From positions 1 to 34,483 of the forward strand of contig JAUNTP010000012.1 of NCBI GenBank assembly GCA_030538585.1: a stretch of 34,483 bases of DNA, read 5' to 3'. The DNA comes from Mobilicoccus sp. (lineage in GTDB: Bacteria > Actinomycetota > Actinomycetes > Actinomycetales > Dermatophilaceae). A program made the translations under genes and the position numbers. The notes under the pieces are model-generated. The model saw only the letters and a program-made list of their open reading frames with translations, was not told the origin of the DNA and did no database searches. This document shows positions 24,544-32,968 of the stretch, in pieces (within the stretch, counting starts at the first letter, position 1; each line of letters begins with the position of its first letter).

Positions 24544-25842
24544 GTGAAGGTCCTCGTCATCGGTAGTGGTGCCCGCGAACATGCCCTCGCCCTCGCGCTT
24601 CGTCGCGACCCCGAGGTGGGGGAGGTGGTCGTCGCGCCCGGCAATCCCGGTATGGCGGACGTCGCCTCCTGCATCGATCTGCCCGGAGGTGGCGCCGACC
24701 CCGCGGCGGTGGGCGACCTCGCCGTCGCGCACGGCGCCGACCTCGTCGTCATCGGACCGGAGGCGCCTCTGGTGGCCGGATGCGCGGACGCGGTCGTCGA
24801 GCGCGGCATCCCGTGCTTCGGGCCCAGCGCGCAGGCGGCCCAACTCGAGGGCAGCAAGGCGTTCGCCAAGGAGGTCATGAAGGCCGCCGGTGTGCCGACG
24901 GCCGACGCGATCGTCTGCCGCAGTGTGGACGAGGTCATGGAGGCGTTCGAGCGCTTCGGCGCGCCGTTCGTCGTCAAGGACGACGGTCTCGCCGCAGGCA
25001 AGGGCGTCGTCGTCACGGAGGTGCGCAGTCAGGCGCTGGCGCACGCGGCCCAGTGCCTGGAACGCAAGGTCGGTCCGGGCGAGCCCGCACCGCAGGTCGT
25101 CATCGAGGAGTTCCTCGACGGGCCGGAGATCTCCCTGTTCTGTCTCACCGACGGCACCACGGTCGTGCCGTTGGCCCCGGCGCAGGACTTCAAGCGTCTG
25201 CAGGACGGCGGTCGTGGCCCCAACACCGGCGGCATGGGCGCGTACTCACCGCTGGACTGGGCGCCGGACACCCTCGTCGAGGAGGTCCTCGAGACGATCG
25301 CCCGGCCCACCGTGGCGGAGATGGCGAGTCGCGGGGTCCCCTTCGTCGGGGTGCTGTACGTGGGCCTGGCCCTCACCCGGCACGGTCTGCGCGTCGTCGA
25401 GTTCAACGCGCGGTTCGGTGACCCGGAGACCCAGGTCGTCCTCGCCAGGCTGACGACCCCGCTCGGTGGTGTGCTTGCCGCCGCGGCGACGGGCCGCTTG
25501 CACGAACTTCCGCCCCTGGAGTGGAGTGAGGACCACGCCGTCACGGTCGTCGTCGCCGCCCGCGGCTACCCGGAGGCGCCGCGCAAGGGCGACGCCGTCG
25601 AGATCGGCGACCTCGGTGAGGCGTACGCGCTGCACGCCGGGACCCGGCGGAGTGCAGACGGCCTGGTGACCTCCGGAGGCCGGGTGCTGTCGGTCGTGGC
25701 GACCGGGTCCGACCTCGCCGAGGCCAGGCGCCGCGCCTACGACGGCGTCGCCGGAATCTCGATCAGCGGGTCGCAGCACCGCCGCGACATCGGCCTGGCC
25801 GCCGCCGAGGGCCGCGTCCGTCGCCCGGGGAGCCCTGCATGA
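24544..25842 (+). CDS. purD: Phosphoribosylamine-glycine ligase
   Basis: GARS makes GAR from phosphoribosylamine, glycine and ATP in purine synthesis. 432 residues. N-terminal KVLVIGSGAREHALA, then VIGPEAPLVAG, GSKAFAKEVM, the ATP-grasp segment PFVVKDDGLAAGKGVVV (about 141-157), QDFKRLQDGGRGPNTGGMGAYSP and VEFNARFGDPETQ with the metal-binding Glu and Asn. The C-terminal blade domain follows. GTG at 24544 is set by homology. The stop overlaps the purC start (ATGA), so the two are coupled. Confidence 0.97.
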   Translation: MKVLVIGSGAREHALALALRRDPEVGEVVVAPGNPGMADVASCIDLPGGGADPAAVGDLAVAHGADLVVIGPEAPLVAGCADAVVERGIPCFGPSAQAAQLEGSKAFAKEVMKAAGVPTADAIVCRSVDEVMEAFERFGAPFVVKDDGLAAGKGVVVTEVRSQALAHAAQCLERKVGPGEPAPQVVIEEFLDGPEISLFCLTDGTTVVPLAPAQDFKRLQDGGRGPNTGGMGAYSPLDWAPDTLVEEVLETIARPTVAEMASRGVPFVGVLYVGLALTRHGLRVVEFNARFGDPETQVVLARLTTPLGGVLAAAATGRLHELPPLEWSEDHAVTVVVAARGYPEAPRKGDAVEIGDLGEAYALHAGTRRSADGLVTSGGRVLSVVATGSDLAEARRRAYDGVAGISISGSQHRRDIGLAAAEGRVRRPGSPA

Positions 25843-26723
25843 GCGTCGACCTGCCCGGCTACGTCCACACCTACTCCGGCAAGGTGCGTGACCTCTACGC
25901 ACCGCTCGACGATGCCGGCGAGCCGCGCGAGGACGTGTTGCTGCTCGTCGCCTCCGACCGCATCTCCGCCTACGACCACGTGCTCGACTCGCTCATCCCC
26001 GACAAGGGGCGGGTGCTCACGCAGTTGTCGCTGTGGTGGTTCGAGCAGTTCGCCGATCTGGTGCCCAACCACGTCGTCTCCACCGACGTGCCGGCCCAGG
26101 TGCAGGGACAGGCGCTACTCGTGCGCCGCCTGCCGATGCTGCCCGTCGAGTGCGTGGCGCGGGCCTACCTCACCGGCAGCGGCCTGGTCGAGTACCGCGA
26201 GCGAGGATCGGTGTGCGGGGTCGAGCTGCCCGACGGCCTCACCGAGGCCTCGCGGTTGCCCGAACCGATCTTCACCCCCACGACGAAGGCGCCGGTCGGC
26301 GAGCACGACCAGCCCATGACGTACGCGGACGTCGTCGACGAGGTGGGTGCCGACCTCGCCGCGGCCGTGGCCGAGATGACGACGTCGATCCTCGCCCACG
26401 GCAACGAGATCGCCGCGCGGCGCGGCATCCTCATCGCCGACACCAAGGTCGAGTTCGGTGTGGTGGACGGCGACCTGGTGCTCGCCGACGAGGTCCTCAC
26501 CCCGGACTCCTCCCGGTTCTGGCCGGCGGCGGAGTACGTCCCCGGGCGGGCGCAGCGCTCCTACGACAAGCAGTTCGTGCGCGACTGGCTCACCTCGCCC
26601 GAGTCCGGCTGGGACCGTCATGGCGGCCAGGCGCCGCCACCGCTGCCCCAGGACGTGATCGACGCGACCCGCGACACCTACATCGGCGCCTACGAAGCGA
26701 TCACGGGGCGCGCGTTCGACTGA
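25839..26723 (+). CDS. purC: SAICAR synthetase
   Basis: PurC joins CAIR and aspartate with ATP to give SAICAR. 294 residues, the longer actinobacterial form. Motifs: YSGKVRDLYAP (12-22), LLVASDRISAYDHVL (P-loop-like), VECVARAYLTGSGLVEY, IFTPTTKAPVGEHDQP, IADTKVEFGV and LADEVLTPDSSRFWPA, with SYDKQFVRDWL near the end. It starts inside the purD stop and lies 64 nt upstream of purS on the same strand. Confidence 0.97.
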   Translation: MSVDLPGYVHTYSGKVRDLYAPLDDAGEPREDVLLLVASDRISAYDHVLDSLIPDKGRVLTQLSLWWFEQFADLVPNHVVSTDVPAQVQGQALLVRRLPMLPVECVARAYLTGSGLVEYRERGSVCGVELPDGLTEASRLPEPIFTPTTKAPVGEHDQPMTYADVVDEVGADLAAAVAEMTTSILAHGNEIAARRGILIADTKVEFGVVDGDLVLADEVLTPDSSRFWPAAEYVPGRAQRSYDKQFVRDWLTSPESGWDRHGGQAPPPLPQDVIDATRDTYIGAYEAITGRAFD

Positions 26724-26787
26724 GACGTGGCTCTGCGCGGATAGGCTGGTCGTGGGCCTGACCGAGCAGTCAACGAGAGGGAACGCC

Positions 26788-27228
26788 GTGGGGTACGTCG
26801 TCGTCGATGTCATGCCGAAGTCCGCCGATCTGGACCCCATGGGTCGACTCGCGAGCGGCGCGATGCGCTCGGGTGACTTTCCCGAGTTCGTGGCGGTGCG
26901 CCAGGGCAAGCGGTTCGTCCTCTCCACGGAGGGGCCCGTGACGGTCGAGACGGTCGCCTCGGCGCGCCGGTTCGCCGAACGGACGCTGCTGACTCCGGGG
27001 GTCGACGAGATCGTCGCGGTCCGTGAGGCGGGCGACGCCACGGGGCTCGACGACGACATCGACACCGACTGGACCGACATGCCCGAATCGTGGGGTGTCG
27101 GTGACGCGCCCGGCGACGTCGGGCATCACCAGCCGCGGCAGCGTGCGACCCATCACGACATCGACGAGTCGATGCTGGGCCAGGTCGAGGCTGGCTCGTA
27201 CTACGGGCGCGCCGACGACGTCGGCTGA
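26788..27228 (+). CDS. purS: PurS-like FGAM synthase subunit with extended acidic tail
   Basis: Residues 1-81 match PurS, the small structural subunit that holds PurQ and PurL together in formylglycinamide ribonucleotide amidotransferase: YVVVDVMPKSADLDPMGR, then VRQGKRFVLSTEGPV (37-51) and AERTLLTPGVDEIVAV. PurS is usually about 80 residues; here residues 82-146 add an acidic, Gly/His-rich tail (DDDIDTDWTDMPESWG, HHQPRQRATHHDIDESM) with no recognised domain. GTG at 26788 has AGAGGGA 7 nt upstream; an in-frame GTG at 26752 is less likely. A TAGGCT box near 26742 may be its own promoter. purQ and purL do not follow. Confidence 0.82.
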   Translation: MGYVVVDVMPKSADLDPMGRLASGAMRSGDFPEFVAVRQGKRFVLSTEGPVTVETVASARRFAERTLLTPGVDEIVAVREAGDATGLDDDIDTDWTDMPESWGVGDAPGDVGHHQPRQRATHHDIDESMLGQVEAGSYYGRADDVG

Positions 27229-27235
27229 GCGCTTC

Positions 27236-28030
27236 TCACCGCACGCGCCACGTCCCGGGGTCCGGGGCGGCCGGTGAGGACTGCGGATCTGCGTCGGTGA
27301 GTACGGCTGCGCCGCGGCTCCACCCAGCGACGTCGGTGCGCAGCGAGGTCGGAAAGGGCGAGCGTCGCAACCGGCGGTCCACCTCGGCGATGTCCAGCTC
27401 GGTGCGCCGGGCCGCGAGGACGACGTTGCCGTGCCGTCGTCCCTTGAACACGTCGTGGGTGGCGACGAGCGCCCGGTGAGTGAGGCCGACGGCGCCCACC
27501 GTGGCGGCCACCCGCGCGACGTACCGAAGCCCGGGCTCGTCGGAGAGGTTGGCGAGGAACAGGCCATCGGGGGCGAGAACTCCCGCCACCTGGGTGAGGA
27601 ACTCCCGCGTGGTCAGCGCGCCGGGAATGCGTCCGTCGGCGAAAGCGTCGAGTACGACGACGTCGGCAGAGCCGCGACGCAGGGCGGGCACGCCCTCCTC
27701 CCCGGTGACCGCGCGCACCCGAATGCGGTGACCGCGGGGGAGCGGCGTCTCCTGCCGCACCCGTTCGGTGAGCTCGGCGTCGGGTTCGAGCACGATCTGC
27801 GGCGAGCCCGGCCTCGTGTGGTGGATGTAGCGGGCCAGAGTCAGCCCGGCGCCGCCGATGTGGGTCACCGCGAGGCGGGCCGGGGGCGCCGCGGGGAGGG
27901 TGTCGACCAGCTCGGTGAGGTGCTGCATGTACTCGAAGATGAGCAGGTGCGGGTCGTCTGGGACGTGTGACTGCGGGTGGCCGCCGACGAGGATGCTCAC
28001 CCCGTAGGCGTCCCGCACGAACTCGGCCAT
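27236..28030 (-). CDS. Spermidine synthase-like methyltransferase-fold protein
   Basis: 264 residues with the class I SAM/dcSAM-binding fold of the spermidine synthase family. HIGGAGLTLARYIHHTRPGS (about 57-76) is the nucleotide-binding glycine loop, QIVLEPDAELTERVR carries the acidic residue of strand 2, and ADVVVLDAFADGRIPGALTT the aminopropyl-site Asp region. ANLSDEPG and a C-terminal variable region follow. Real polyamine synthesis is not assured; many actinobacterial members have unknown roles. The ATG has a TACGGT box six nt upstream. It is convergent with purS with only 7 nt between stops and sits where purQ/purL would be expected. Confidence 0.75.
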   Translation of the reverse strand: MAEFVRDAYGVSILVGGHPQSHVPDDPHLLIFEYMQHLTELVDTLPAAPPARLAVTHIGGAGLTLARYIHHTRPGSPQIVLEPDAELTERVRQETPLPRGHRIRVRAVTGEEGVPALRRGSADVVVLDAFADGRIPGALTTREFLTQVAGVLAPDGLFLANLSDEPGLRYVARVAATVGAVGLTHRALVATHDVFKGRRHGNVVLAARRTELDIAEVDRRLRRSPFPTSLRTDVAGWSRGAAVLTDADPQSSPAAPDPGTWRVR

Positions 28031-28042
28031 CCCTCCACCGTA
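28031..28042 (-). promoter_or_regulatory. Leaderless -10 box for the spermidine synthase-like gene
   Basis: TACGGT (28042-28037), six nt, then ATG at 28030. Confidence 0.45.
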
Positions 28043-28124
28043 ACGACCCGACCGTCACGACCGGGTCGTCGAGCTACCTCCCACCTGGCCTCCCGCCGTG
28101 CGGCATGCCTGGCAGGATGGCCGC

Positions 28125-28481
28125 ATGCCCCGCCGTATCAGCCCAGCCGACGGTGCTGCCGCCGTGGCCGCGTGGCGCGCCGAGGACGTGGGGCGCGCGA
28201 CCAGAGCCACCGCCGTGCGGTACACCCTGGAGGAGCTGGCCGAGCGGGCGCCCGGGCACGCGGTCGAGGTGCGCGTGCCCCCGTTCGGGGTGGTGCAGTG
28301 CATCGAGGGGCCCCGGCACCGCCGCGGGACGCCCCCGGCGGTGGTGGAGACGGACGCGCAGACGTGGCTCTCGCTCGCCGTGGGTGATCTCACGTGGGCG
28401 GTCGCCGTCGACACGGGTGCTGTGCGGGCGAGCGGTCAGCGCACCGACCTCACCGAGTATCTGCCCCTCGTGCGGGAGTGA
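28125..28481 (+). CDS. SCP2-like 'sterol carrier family' protein
   Basis: 118-residue cytoplasmic protein related to the bacterial SCP group (SCP_3). RYTLEELAERAPGHAVEVRVPPFGVVQCIEG (about 32-62), then ETDAQTWLSLAVGDLTWAVAV and the acidic end TDLTEYLPL are typical. In Actinobacteria this small gene commonly lies just upstream of purF, as here. Molecular role unknown. ATG at 28125 has AGGA about 8 nt upstream, and also a CAGGAT box six nt before it, so it may be leaderless. Confidence 0.8.
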   Translation: MPRRISPADGAAAVAAWRAEDVGRATRATAVRYTLEELAERAPGHAVEVRVPPFGVVQCIEGPRHRRGTPPAVVETDAQTWLSLAVGDLTWAVAVDTGAVRASGQRTDLTEYLPLVRE

Positions 28482-28530
28482 CGGCGTGAGGGGTTGAGGC
28501 ACGCGTTCGCCCCCGGGCCGGGTCAGCCAC

Positions 28531-28543
28531 TACCGTGGCGCTC
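28531..28543 (+). promoter_or_regulatory. Leaderless -10 box for the small membrane protein gene
   Basis: TACCGT (28531-28536), seven nt, then ATG at 28544; no ribosome site. Confidence 0.45.
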
Positions 28544-28825
28544 ATGGCTCCTCGCGACACGACCACCCCCGCACGACCGCGCAGAGTCCGGCAGGTCAAC
28601 TGGACGGCGTTCATCGGGCTCGGTGTCGTGCTGGGCCTCCTCGGGGGCGCGATCGTCCACATGATGGGCCCGACCGTACCCACCTACGGGGCCAGCACCT
28701 CGATCCTCTTCTTCGCCGCGTTCGGCGCGCTCATCGGCGGGCTGCTGGGCGGCACTGCCGGGGTCATCGCCGACAGCGTCCTTCGCCGAGGCGATCGGCC
28801 GCGCGACGCGGCTGTGCCAGACTGA
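28544..28825 (+). CDS. Small two-helix membrane protein
   Basis: 93 residues, unknown function. A basic N-terminus (RPRRVRQVNW) is followed by two glycine-rich membrane helices, FIGLGVVLGLLGGAIVHMM (about 24-42) and LFFAAFGALIGGLLGGTAGV (about 56-75), then a charged tail. The helix glycine zippers suggest tight packing or oligomers. Ends 4 nt before purF, on the same strand, so likely cotranscribed with it. Confidence 0.65.
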   Translation: MAPRDTTTPARPRRVRQVNWTAFIGLGVVLGLLGGAIVHMMGPTVPTYGASTSILFFAAFGALIGGLLGGTAGVIADSVLRRGDRPRDAAVPD

Positions 28826-28829
28826 CCGC

Positions 28830-30392
28830 GTGCGACGCGGCGACGGACAGCTCAATCACGACCTTCTCCCCGGCGAGAACGGCCCCCAGGACGCCTGCGG
28901 CGTCTTCGGGGTGTGGGCTCCGGGCGAGGAGGTCGCCAAGCTCTCCTACTTCGGGCTGTACGCCCTGCAGCATCGCGGTCAGGAGTCGGCCGGCATCGCG
29001 GTGAGTAACGGCAACCGGGTCCTCGTCTACAAGGACATGGGCCTGGTCAGCCAGGTCTTCGACGAGACGAGCCTCAGCCAACTCACCGGCCACATCGCCA
29101 TCGGCCACGCACGCTACTCGACCACCGGCGGCAGCACGTGGGAGAACGCCCAACCGACCCTGGGCGGCCACGACGACCACACGGTCGCGCTCGTCCACAA
29201 CGGCAACCTCGTCAATGCCCCCGAGCTGCGCGATCTGCTCGACGAGCGCACCGGCTCGAGCGTGCGGGGCGAGTTGCGTCGCGGCAACACCACCGACACC
29301 GCCATCGTCACCGCGCTGCTCGCCGGCAGCTCGACCGAGAGCCTCGAGGAGCGAGCGCGGCAGGTGCTGCCCGCGGTGCGCGGGGCCTTCTGCTTCGTCT
29401 TCATGGACGAGCACACCCTCTACGCGGCGCGCGACCCGCACGGCATCCGCCCGCTCGTCCTCGGGCGCCTCGAACGGGGCTGGGTCGTCGCGAGCGAGAC
29501 CGCCGCCCTCGACATCGTGGGCGCGAGCTTCGTCCGGGAGGTGGAACCCGGGGAGCTCCTCGCCATCGACGAGGACGGCCTGCGCACCCAACGGTTCGCG
29601 CCGGCACAACCGCGCGGCTGCGTCTTCGAGTACGTGTACCTCGCCCGGCCCGACACGACCATCAACGCCCGCGGCGTCTACGAGTCCCGCGTCGAGATGG
29701 GACGCACCCTGGCCCGGGAGCACCCGGTGGAGGCGGACCTCGTCATGCCGACGCCGGACTCGGGCATCCCATCGGCCATCGGCTACGCCGAGGCCTCCGG
29801 CATCCCCTACGGGCAGGGCCTGGTCAAGAACGCCTACGTCGGCCGCACGTTCATCGCCCCGAGCCAGACCATCCGGCAACTCGGTATCCGCCTCAAGCTC
29901 AACCCGCTCAAGGACGTCATCAAGGGGCGGCGCCTCGTCGTCGTCGACGACTCGATCGTGCGCGGCAACACCCAGCGGGCGCTCGTGCGCATGCTGCGTG
30001 AAGCGGGCGCGGCCGAGGTCCACGTCCGCATCTCCTCCCCGCCGGTGACGTGGCCGTGCTTCTTCGGCATCGACTTCGCCTCCCGCGCCGAGCTCATCGC
30101 GACCGGGCTGGGCGTCCAGGAGATCGCGCGCAGTATCGGCGCCGACAGCCTGGGCTACATCTCCATCGACGGCATGATCGAGGCGACCGCGCAGCCGCGG
30201 GAGCGCCTCTGCACGGGGTGCTTCACGGGGGATTACCCCATGGAGCTGCCCGAGGACGGCACGCTCGGCAAGTTCGTGTTCGAGTCCGGCGGGTCGGCGC
30301 TGCTGCCGGGCAACCCCGACGCGTCGATCATCACGGGCCCGGCCGAGCGTTCCCCGCGTCGCGCCGCCCTCACGCAGGAGGAGCAAGCATGA
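28830..30392 (+). CDS. purF: Amidophosphoribosyltransferase
   Basis: First step of purine synthesis: PRPP plus glutamine gives phosphoribosylamine. 520 residues. A 22-residue propeptide precedes the nucleophile Cys23 (PQDACGVFG), as in the B. subtilis-type enzyme that is cleaved and carries an Fe-S cluster. LQHRGQESAG, GHARYSTTGGS and HNGNLVN mark the glutaminase domain. The PRTase loop is RLVVVDDSIVRGNTQ. Cluster cysteines are visible in RGCVFEY, WPCFFG and RLCTGCFTGDYP. The GTG has a CAGACT box six nt upstream. The stop overlaps the purM ATG (ATGA). Confidence 0.97.
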   Translation: MRRGDGQLNHDLLPGENGPQDACGVFGVWAPGEEVAKLSYFGLYALQHRGQESAGIAVSNGNRVLVYKDMGLVSQVFDETSLSQLTGHIAIGHARYSTTGGSTWENAQPTLGGHDDHTVALVHNGNLVNAPELRDLLDERTGSSVRGELRRGNTTDTAIVTALLAGSSTESLEERARQVLPAVRGAFCFVFMDEHTLYAARDPHGIRPLVLGRLERGWVVASETAALDIVGASFVREVEPGELLAIDEDGLRTQRFAPAQPRGCVFEYVYLARPDTTINARGVYESRVEMGRTLAREHPVEADLVMPTPDSGIPSAIGYAEASGIPYGQGLVKNAYVGRTFIAPSQTIRQLGIRLKLNPLKDVIKGRRLVVVDDSIVRGNTQRALVRMLREAGAAEVHVRISSPPVTWPCFFGIDFASRAELIATGLGVQEIARSIGADSLGYISIDGMIEATAQPRERLCTGCFTGDYPMELPEDGTLGKFVFESGGSALLPGNPDASIITGPAERSPRRAALTQEEQA

Positions 30393-31501
30393 GTGACGAG
30401 TCGCTCACCTACGCCGCTGCCGGTGTCGACGTGGAGGCCGGTGACCGCGCCGTCGAGCTCATGAAGGAGTCCGTCCGTCGGGCCACCCGCCCCGAGGTGC
30501 TCGGCGGCCTCGGCGGCTTCGCCGGCATGTTCGACGCGTCGGCGTTGCGCGACATGCGCCGCCCGGTGCTCGCCACGAGCACCGACGGCGTCGGCACCAA
30601 GGTCGCGATCGCCCAGGCGCTCGACATCCACGACACCATCGGCTTCGATCTCGTCGGCATGGTCGTCGACGACATCGTCGTCAGCGGGGCCGAGCCGCTG
30701 TTCATGACCGACTACATCGCGTGCGGCAAGGTCGTCCCCGAGCGGATCGCGGCCATCGTCTCCGGCATCGCCGCCGCCTGCGAGCAGGCGGGCGTCGCCC
30801 TCATCGGCGGCGAGACCGCCGAGCACCCCGGTCTCCTGGGTGTCGATGAGTACGACTGCGCGGGTGCGGCCACGGGCGTCGTCGAGTACGACGAGGTGCT
30901 CTCTCCTGCCCTGGTCCGCGAGGGGGACGTCGTCCTCGGGCTCGCCTCCAGCGGACTGCACTCCAACGGGTACTCCCTGGTGCGGGCCGTCTTCGGCCGC
31001 GCCGGCTGGCAGTACGACCGGCACGTGCCGGAGTTCGGGAAAACCTTGGGCGAGGAGTTGCTCACCCCCACGCGCATCTACAGCCGCGACCTGCTCGCGC
31101 TCATCCGCAGCGAGGACGTCGACGTGCACGCCCTCTCCCACGTCACCGGCGGCGGGCTGGCCGCCAACCTGGCCCGCGTGCTCCCGCCGGGAGTCCGGGC
31201 CGAGGTCGACCGGTCCACGTGGACCCGGCCCGCGGTGTTCGACGTGGTGGCCCAGGTGGGCCGCGTCCCGGAGGCCGACCTCGAACGCACCCTCAACATC
31301 GGTGTCGGGTTCGTCGCCGTCGTCGCGCCCGAGGACGTCGACGCTGCGCTGCGACGCTGCGCCGACCTCCACCTGCCTGCCTGGGTCGCCGGTCGCGTCG
31401 TCGACCACGACACCACGTCGCGCGATGACGCCGAGGTCGTCCAGGGCGCCAAGGGCGTCCACGGGGGAGCCGTGCAGGTGTTCGGGCGTCACGCCCGCTG
31501 A
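30389..31501 (+). CDS. purM: AIR synthetase (phosphoribosylformylglycinamidine cyclo-ligase)
   Basis: Closes the imidazole ring using FGAM and ATP. 370 residues. LTYAAAGVDVEAGDRAV, LGGLGGFAGMFD, ATSTDGVGTKV, DLVGMVVDDIVVSGAEPLFMTDYIACG, LIGGETAEHPG, GLASSGLHSNGYSLVR and HVTGGGL are in family order. Substrate FGAM is made by the PurSQL complex, only PurS of which is encoded here. ATG at 30389 overlaps the purF stop. Followed by a hairpin. Confidence 0.97.
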   Translation: MSDESLTYAAAGVDVEAGDRAVELMKESVRRATRPEVLGGLGGFAGMFDASALRDMRRPVLATSTDGVGTKVAIAQALDIHDTIGFDLVGMVVDDIVVSGAEPLFMTDYIACGKVVPERIAAIVSGIAAACEQAGVALIGGETAEHPGLLGVDEYDCAGAATGVVEYDEVLSPALVREGDVVLGLASSGLHSNGYSLVRAVFGRAGWQYDRHVPEFGKTLGEELLTPTRIYSRDLLALIRSEDVDVHALSHVTGGGLAANLARVLPPGVRAEVDRSTWTRPAVFDVVAQVGRVPEADLERTLNIGVGFVAVVAPEDVDAALRRCADLHLPAWVAGRVVDHDTTSRDDAEVVQGAKGVHGGAVQVFGRHAR

Positions 31502-31540
31502 CGGGTCTCACGTCGGCCGGCCCGGAGCCGGGGGGCACGA

Positions 31541-31574
31541 CGATGGCGGCGGTGAGGGTTCACCGCCGCCATCG
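31541..31574 (+). terminator. Hairpin after purM
   Basis: Perfect 15-bp arms (31541-31555, 31560-31574) with a 4-nt loop, 40 nt after the purM stop. It also faces the convergent DUF3073 gene about 100 nt further on. Confidence 0.75.
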
Positions 31575-31675
31575 ATCACGATCGGGGGACGCCCTCACGA
31601 CGACACGAGGAGAGCACCGCCTGGCGGCAGGCGATCAGGTGGTGCGACGTCGAGGCGAGGGGCCCCTCGACCCAC

Positions 31676-31861
31676 TCAGCGCTCGGAGCGCCAATCGTCG
31701 TCGCCCTCGTAGCCGTCGTCCTCAGCCTCGACCCTTCGATCGTGCTGGTCCTTGGACCCGTGGAGCTCGCGCTCAAGCGCGCGGAGGTCGGTGTCGGGGC
31801 TGAAGTACTTCAGCTCGCGTGCGACCTTGGTCTGCTTGGCTTTAGCTCGGCCGCGCCCCAT
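31676..31861 (-). CDS. DUF3073 protein
   Basis: 61-residue conserved actinobacterial protein of unknown function. GRGRAKAKQTKVARELKYFS at the basic N-terminus and SPDTDLRALERELHG are the family signature; the C-terminus is acidic (EAEDDGYEGDDDW). Charge segregation suggests binding to nucleic acid or ribosomes, but this is not shown. Located between purM and bldC, its normal place. Confidence 0.88.
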   Translation of the reverse strand: MGRGRAKAKQTKVARELKYFSPDTDLRALERELHGSKDQHDRRVEAEDDGYEGDDDWRSER

Positions 31862-32240
31862 GGCGTCGACCCCCTCATCGCGTCTGCCGGGGCGGCATCA
31901 CGACGGCCACGCACTCTCGCCTGACGAGTCGTGCCTGGCCGTCACGGAGCGGCTCCGGGAATCTCGTATCTTCGTGGGGCCTACGGTACATGCCGATGGG
32001 GGATTCCCGGAACCGGACCTGTCGACCGGCACCCCGCCCCAGCGCACGGCACCACTCGGCGTGTCGCACCCCGCTTCGGCCGCGCCGAAGCTCTCCGGGA
32101 GCGTCCGAGACGTCCGGTTCGTCACATCCATGCCTCGTGTCCGGTCTTGCGGCCGAGCAGCATGGCACGGAGCAGGTCCGCCGGGTTAGCCTGGTCCGGA
32201 GTTCGACGACGCTGAGACCCATGCGTGAGAGGCACCGTAG
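31862..32240. other. Divergent control region between DUF3073 and bldC
   Basis: 379 nt without a gene. It holds a perfect 10-bp inverted repeat TCCGGGAATC/GATTCCCGGA (31954-31963, 32002-32011) spaced 38 nt apart, and a small hairpin GCTTCGGC-CGC-GCCGAAGC (32073-32091). A TAGCCT at about 32187 could be the bldC -10. No small RNA could be recognised. Confidence 0.5.
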
Positions 32241-32483
32241 ATGGCATACCAGGACAAGCTCGACCCAGGCGACGATTTGATGACCCCGGCGGAGGTGGCG
32301 GCGCTGTTCCGCGTCGACCCCAAGACGGTCACGCGATGGGCGGTGGCGGGCAAGCTGCAGTCGCTCCGCACGCTCGGCGGTCATCGTCGCTATCGCGCCT
32401 CGGAGGTCCAGGCCCTGCTGGCGGAGGCCTCGGGTCAGTCCGCTCGGGTCCCCGAGTCCGCCCCTGCGCCTGCCGAGAGCTGA
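32241..32483 (+). CDS. bldC: BldC, MerR-like developmental DNA-binding protein
   Basis: 80 residues, a single MerR-type winged helix that binds direct repeats cooperatively and controls entry into development in Streptomyces. LMTPAEVAALFRVDPKTVTRWA is the helix-turn-helix and GKLQSLRTLGGHRRYRASEVQ the wing. The C-terminus is a short Ala/Pro/Ser tail. No effector domain. In non-sporulating Actinobacteria its targets are largely unknown; the adjacent flagellar regulators make a motility role conceivable, but that is inference. Confidence 0.93.
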   Translation: MAYQDKLDPGDDLMTPAEVAALFRVDPKTVTRWAVAGKLQSLRTLGGHRRYRASEVQALLAEASGQSARVPESAPAPAES

Positions 32484-32592
32484 GCCGCAGCAGCCGTCGG
32501 ATCCTCGCAGTACGGGGGACGGCAGGTCTCGCCCGCTGATCGTCCTGCGCGTCGGGCCGGGTCGCGCCCGCGCCCGCATCGCACCCCGACAT

Positions 32593-32631
32593 GACGATGC
32601 AGCCGGACAGAAGAGTCCCGGCTGCATCGTC
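32593..32631. terminator. Bidirectional hairpin between bldC and csrA
   Basis: 14-bp perfect arms (32593-32606, 32618-32631) with an 11-nt loop, placed between two convergent genes, 31 nt before the csrA stop and 110 nt after the bldC stop. The other sequence between bldC and csrA shows nothing recognisable. Confidence 0.75.
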
Positions 32632-32661
32632 GACGGTTCGTGAGTCGCGCGAGGCGATCTC

Positions 32662-32913
32662 TCAGGTGCGATCCTCACCCTTGCCGCGCGAGCGCATGCG
32701 CTTGGCGAGCGCCGCCGCCGCGCCCGGCTTCGCCGTGCCCGCGTCCTGGTTGGCCTGCTGCAGGTCGCGGTAGATCTCCTCGCGGTGGATGTCCACGTCG
32801 GACGGGGCCGTGATGCCGATCCGTACCGTGTCGCCGTTGACCTCGAGGACGGTGACGACGACGTCGTGGCCGATGAGCAGACTCTGCTGTGGACGGCGAG
32901 AGAGGACCAGCAC
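32662..32913 (-). CDS. csrA: Carbon storage regulator CsrA
   Basis: RNA-binding translational regulator, typically binding GGA in flagellin mRNA and held inactive by FliW. 83 residues. MLVLSRRPQQSLLIGHDVVV, VRIGITAPSDVDIHREEIY is the standard CsrA beta-barrel; the RNA-binding Arg in VDIHREE is present. A basic Ala-rich extension of about 30 residues follows. GTG at 32913 has AAGGA 7 nt upstream. Third gene of flgN-fliW-csrA. Confidence 0.95.
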   Translation of the reverse strand: MLVLSRRPQQSLLIGHDVVVTVLEVNGDTVRIGITAPSDVDIHREEIYRDLQQANQDAGTAKPGAAAALAKRMRSRGKGEDRT

Positions 32914-32968
32914 GGTGGTTCCTTAGGGGTGAGAGGGGTGAGGAACGTTGTGCGGCAAGGCTAACCGC

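Noticed and set aside
26724-28124. Frameshifted or degraded purQ/purL between purS and purF
   Set aside because: No amidotransferase or PurL motif was seen in any frame; the space is fully used by the purS tail and an intact minus-strand gene.
28764-30386. A 540-codon minus-strand frame opposite purF
   Set aside because: Shadow of purF; purF motifs are complete on the plus strand.
31502-32240. 6C-type or other conserved small RNA near purM/bldC
   Set aside because: No pair of stems with C-rich loops could be drawn; only unrelated small hairpins were found.
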